Positions 2,998-5,108 of a stretch of 5,108 nt of DNA are shown here, piece after piece. The position numbers and the translations under genes were made by a program. A model generated the notes under the pieces. The model saw only the letters and a program-made list of their open reading frames with translations. It had not been told where the DNA came from and did no database searches. Position 1 is the stretch's first letter, and each line of letters begins with the position of its first letter. Source of the stretch: Acidobacteriota bacterium (lineage in GTDB: Bacteria; Acidobacteriota; Terriglobia; Terriglobales; Acidobacteriaceae); NCBI GenBank assembly GCA_019247235.1, contig JAFAPG010000593.1, forward strand, positions 1 to 5,108, written 5' to 3'.

Positions 2998-5108
2998 ATG
3001 TCTGTCGGCCATAGCTCGCTGTCAGAGCTTACGCATCCGGGTTTAGGACCCTGTTCCACCCGCACTGTGCTTGGGGCGGTCGCGCTAAGCAGTTTTTCCG
3101 CGTTGCTGCTCGAGGTATCGCTGACGCGACTGTTCTCGGTAGTTTTGTTCTATCATTTCGCATTTTTAGCCATTTCGATCGCCATGCTGGGCCTGGGTGC
3201 TGGGGGAGTGTTCGCGCACCTGGTACGGGTCGAGCTCGCTCATTGGGAGCTGCGTCGCATCGCGACCATTTCCTCGGCGGCGATGGCAATTCTGACCGTG
3301 GTTGCGCTCGAAATCGTTTTGCATGTTCCAGTTTCCCTCCACTTGACCGGAGGAAACTTTCTCCGTCTGACGATCCTCTATACCTGCTCGGCAGTACCGT
3401 TCTTTTTGACGGGCTTCGAATTCTCCGTGCTCTTTGCCCGAGAACCAGGACGCATTCCCTGGCTATATGCAGCCGATTTAACCGGCGGAGCACTGGCATG
3501 TCTTGCTGTCGTGCCACTGCTGAATTTCCTGGGCGCGCCCAACGCGATTTTATTCGCCGCTCTGGCCTCCGCACTGGCCGCTCTGGCGTGGAGTCCTTCA
3601 AAGCGCCTGCGCTCGCTCAGCTCAGCGTTGGCGGCCATGCTATGCGCGGTGTTGCTTGTGAATCACTCGGGCCGTTTGGCGGATGTGGTTTGGGCCAAAG
3701 GCATACGACGAGATCATGTCGAATTTGCCGGCTGGAATGCCATTTCCCGGGTAGAAGTCGATCGCCAGGACGACGGCGCCCGGGTCATCGTGATTGACGC
3801 CGACGCGAACACCTACGTCATGCATGCCGATCCCCGGCACTTGGATGGCGCTCAGGCGCAGAGCCTGTTCGGGGCGCCGGCGGCGGTGGTGAATGCGCTC
3901 TGTCCACACGGCGAGTACGCCATTATCGGACCCGGAGGTGGAGTGGATGTCTTGCGGGCGCTCGCCGCCGGCAGCCCCCAGGTGACCGGCGTCGAGATCA
4001 ATCGCATTATCGCCGATACCGTCATGCGCGAGCGTTACGCGGACTTTGCCTTTCACCTTTACCAGCGGCCAGAGGTGCGTTTCGTGGTCTCTGACGGACG
4101 CTCCTTTATTCGCAACAGCAACGCTTTCTACGACGTGGTTGAGATGACGCTGGTTGACACTTGGGCTTCGACCGCCGCCGGAGCCTTTGCCCTCAGTGAG
4201 AACAATCTTTACACCGCCGAGGCCTTTCAGGAATATTTCAACCATCTCCGGCCCGACGGAATCTTGGCGGTGACGCGTTGGGAGTTCCGTGAGCCCCGCG
4301 AGGCTTTGCGAGTTGTTTCTGTTGCCGCTCGTGCCTTAGAGCAAGCGGGCACGGCGGAGATGCGACGGCATTTCATCGTGGTCTCGGAAGGTCCGCTCGA
4401 CGAGGACGGGGTGATGGTCTCCGTGCTTGCCAAAAAGAGCGGATTCACCCCGCAAGACGAGCAGGTGGTCCGCCAGTACCTAAGCAAATATCCGCCGCTT
4501 CAGCTGTTGTATGCGCCCTCGATCAAAGCGGAGAATGCATTTGCTGCTCTCATTGCCAGTAATGACCCGTACCGTTTCGCTCATAGCTACGCCTACAATG
4601 TGAGCCCGGTAACCGACAACGCCCCGTTTTTTTTCTACACGCTCAAGCCGTCGCGTCTGTTCGAGCTTGGCCCGAGCGGCCCCATCGACTGGAAAGTTAA
4701 CCTGGGTGTAGCCGTTCTTGGCATGCTGCTTGTAATCTCGGTTCTGGCCGTGCTCGTCTTTCTCGTCCTGCCCCTGCTGATCCGGCAGAGTGCGACGCGG
4801 AGGCCGGCTTCATTTCTGGGCTATTTTGTTGCTATTGGCCTAGGTTATGTTCTGGTAGAGGTAGTTTTGATTCAGAGATTTGTTCTGTTCCTAGGAAATC
4901 CCACCTACGCATTGTCGGTGGTGATCTTTTTGCTCCTGCTCTCAAGCGGGGCGGGAAGCGCCAGTTCACGAAGGTGGATGGCAGAGCGGGATCGAACCTG
5001 GATTCCCTTGCTCGCCATCGCCGTCGCCCTGCTCTTCTATCTGCTCTTGCTGCCTCCGTTGCTCGAGCACGCGGTCGGGGCCACTCTGCCGGCAAAGCTC
5101 GCCTTGAG
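2998..5108 (+). CDS. Large membrane protein with spermidine-synthase-like SAM-binding domain (3' end cut by window edge)
   Basis: The frame stays open from ATG 2998 to the right edge, 703 codons. It is a membrane 'spermidine synthase-like' protein. Residues 25-222 hold about six or seven hydrophobic helices, including RLFSVVLFYHFAFLAISIAMLGLGAGG (44-70). Residues 235-480 are a Rossmann methyltransferase-type domain: IIGPGGGVDVLRAL (309-322) is the SAM/dcSAM glycine loop, GVEIN (331-335) the acidic ribose-binding strand end, SDGRSFI (365-371) the adenine side, and FYDVVEMTLVDTW (377-389) the strand holding the catalytic aspartate in true spermidine synthases. Four more helices follow at about 568-594, 604-624, 636-652 and 668-688, including GYVLVEVVLIQRFVLFLGNPTYALSVV (616-642). 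The Asp of the YDVIxxD motif is not at its usual place, so polyamine synthesis should not be assumed. TAG at 2983-2985 blocks earlier starts and there is no Shine-Dalgarno. Domain assignment is confident; the reaction is unknown. Confidence 0.85.
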   Translation, partial: MSVGHSSLSELTHPGLGPCSTRTVLGAVALSSFSALLLEVSLTRLFSVVLFYHFAFLAISIAMLGLGAGGVFAHLVRVELAHWELRRIATISSAAMAILTVVALEIVLHVPVSLHLTGGNFLRLTILYTCSAVPFFLTGFEFSVLFAREPGRIPWLYAADLTGGALACLAVVPLLNFLGAPNAILFAALASALAALAWSPSKRLRSLSSALAAMLCAVLLVNHSGRLADVVWAKGIRRDHVEFAGWNAISRVEVDRQDDGARVIVIDADANTYVMHADPRHLDGAQAQSLFGAPAAVVNALCPHGEYAIIGPGGGVDVLRALAAGSPQVTGVEINRIIADTVMRERYADFAFHLYQRPEVRFVVSDGRSFIRNSNAFYDVVEMTLVDTWASTAAGAFALSENNLYTAEAFQEYFNHLRPDGILAVTRWEFREPREALRVVSVAARALEQAGTAEMRRHFIVVSEGPLDEDGVMVSVLAKKSGFTPQDEQVVRQYLSKYPPLQLLYAPSIKAENAFAALIASNDPYRFAHSYAYNVSPVTDNAPFFFYTLKPSRLFELGPSGPIDWKVNLGVAVLGMLLVISVLAVLVFLVLPLLIRQSATRRPASFLGYFVAIGLGYVLVEVVLIQRFVLFLGNPTYALSVVIFLLLLSSGAGSASSRRWMAERDRTWIPLLAIAVALLFYLLLLPPLLEHAVGATLPAKLAL

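Noticed and set aside
2754..3014. + strand 86-aa frame bridging the 71-aa gene and the large membrane gene
   Set aside because: Overlaps the end of the 71-aa gene in another frame and runs through the T-rich and -10 regions; no start signal or family match.
3029..3601. Long - strand open frame (190 aa), Arg/Pro-rich
   Set aside because: Opposite the N-terminal membrane helices of the 2998 gene; low-complexity Arg-rich composition typical of shadow frames.
3243..3797. + strand open frame of 184 aa in another frame
   Set aside because: Overlaps the 2998 gene out of frame and encodes an Arg/Cys-rich sequence with no domain.
3640..4245. Long - strand open frame (201 aa)
   Set aside because: Antisense to the well-supported SAM-binding domain of the + strand gene; no recognisable protein features, a GC-driven shadow.
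1..5108. CRISPR array, insertion sequence, phage or defence system
   Set aside because: No regularly spaced repeats, transposase, integrase, terminal repeats or defence-type domains are visible on either strand.

Overview
The window looks like an ordinary chromosomal stretch of a GC-rich bacterium. Protein style suggests Acidobacteriota: the GyrA C-terminus with a charged insert, a glycine-rich YtxH protein, a very large membrane 'spermidine synthase-like' protein, and a small MDIEQVIAEIE-type protein. This assignment rests on remembered family resemblance, not on a search. All five supported genes lie on the + strand. The long open frames on the - strand are shadows caused by high GC.

Layout: (1) 2-853, the last 283 codons of gyrA (gyrase subunit A, DNA-wrapping C-terminal domain), cut by the left edge. 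(2) 854-1044, an intergenic stretch with a C-rich tract (G-quadruplex-capable on the - strand), then nested palindromes around GAAACGTTTC. (3) 1045-1419, a 124-aa YtxH-type membrane-anchored protein with a good Shine-Dalgarno. (4) 1420-1672, non-coding, with a strong imperfect hairpin and a second inverted repeat. (5) 1673-2440, a 255-aa TauE/SafE-type permease starting at TTG. (6) 2441-2619, non-coding, with a small stem-loop and a longer UUCG-capped hairpin that competes with an alternative pairing. (7) 2620-2835, a 71-aa uncharacterised protein. (8) 2836-2997, a short gap with a weak terminator candidate. (9) 2998 to the right edge, at least 703 codons of a membrane protein carrying a spermidine-synthase-like SAM-binding domain between two groups of transmembrane helices.

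The genes are separated by 160-250 base gaps with their own candidate signals, so they look like single transcription units rather than one operon, and no shared pathway is evident. The 71-aa gene and the large membrane gene both lack a Shine-Dalgarno, and both have a TANNNT -10-like box ending exactly 9 bases before the ATG. That is the arrangement expected for leaderless mRNAs. No RNA genes, CRISPR arrays, insertion sequences or phage genes were seen. I found no convincing new biological system; the most interesting items are the leaderless pair, the large membrane enzyme of unknown reaction, and the structured intergenic regions.
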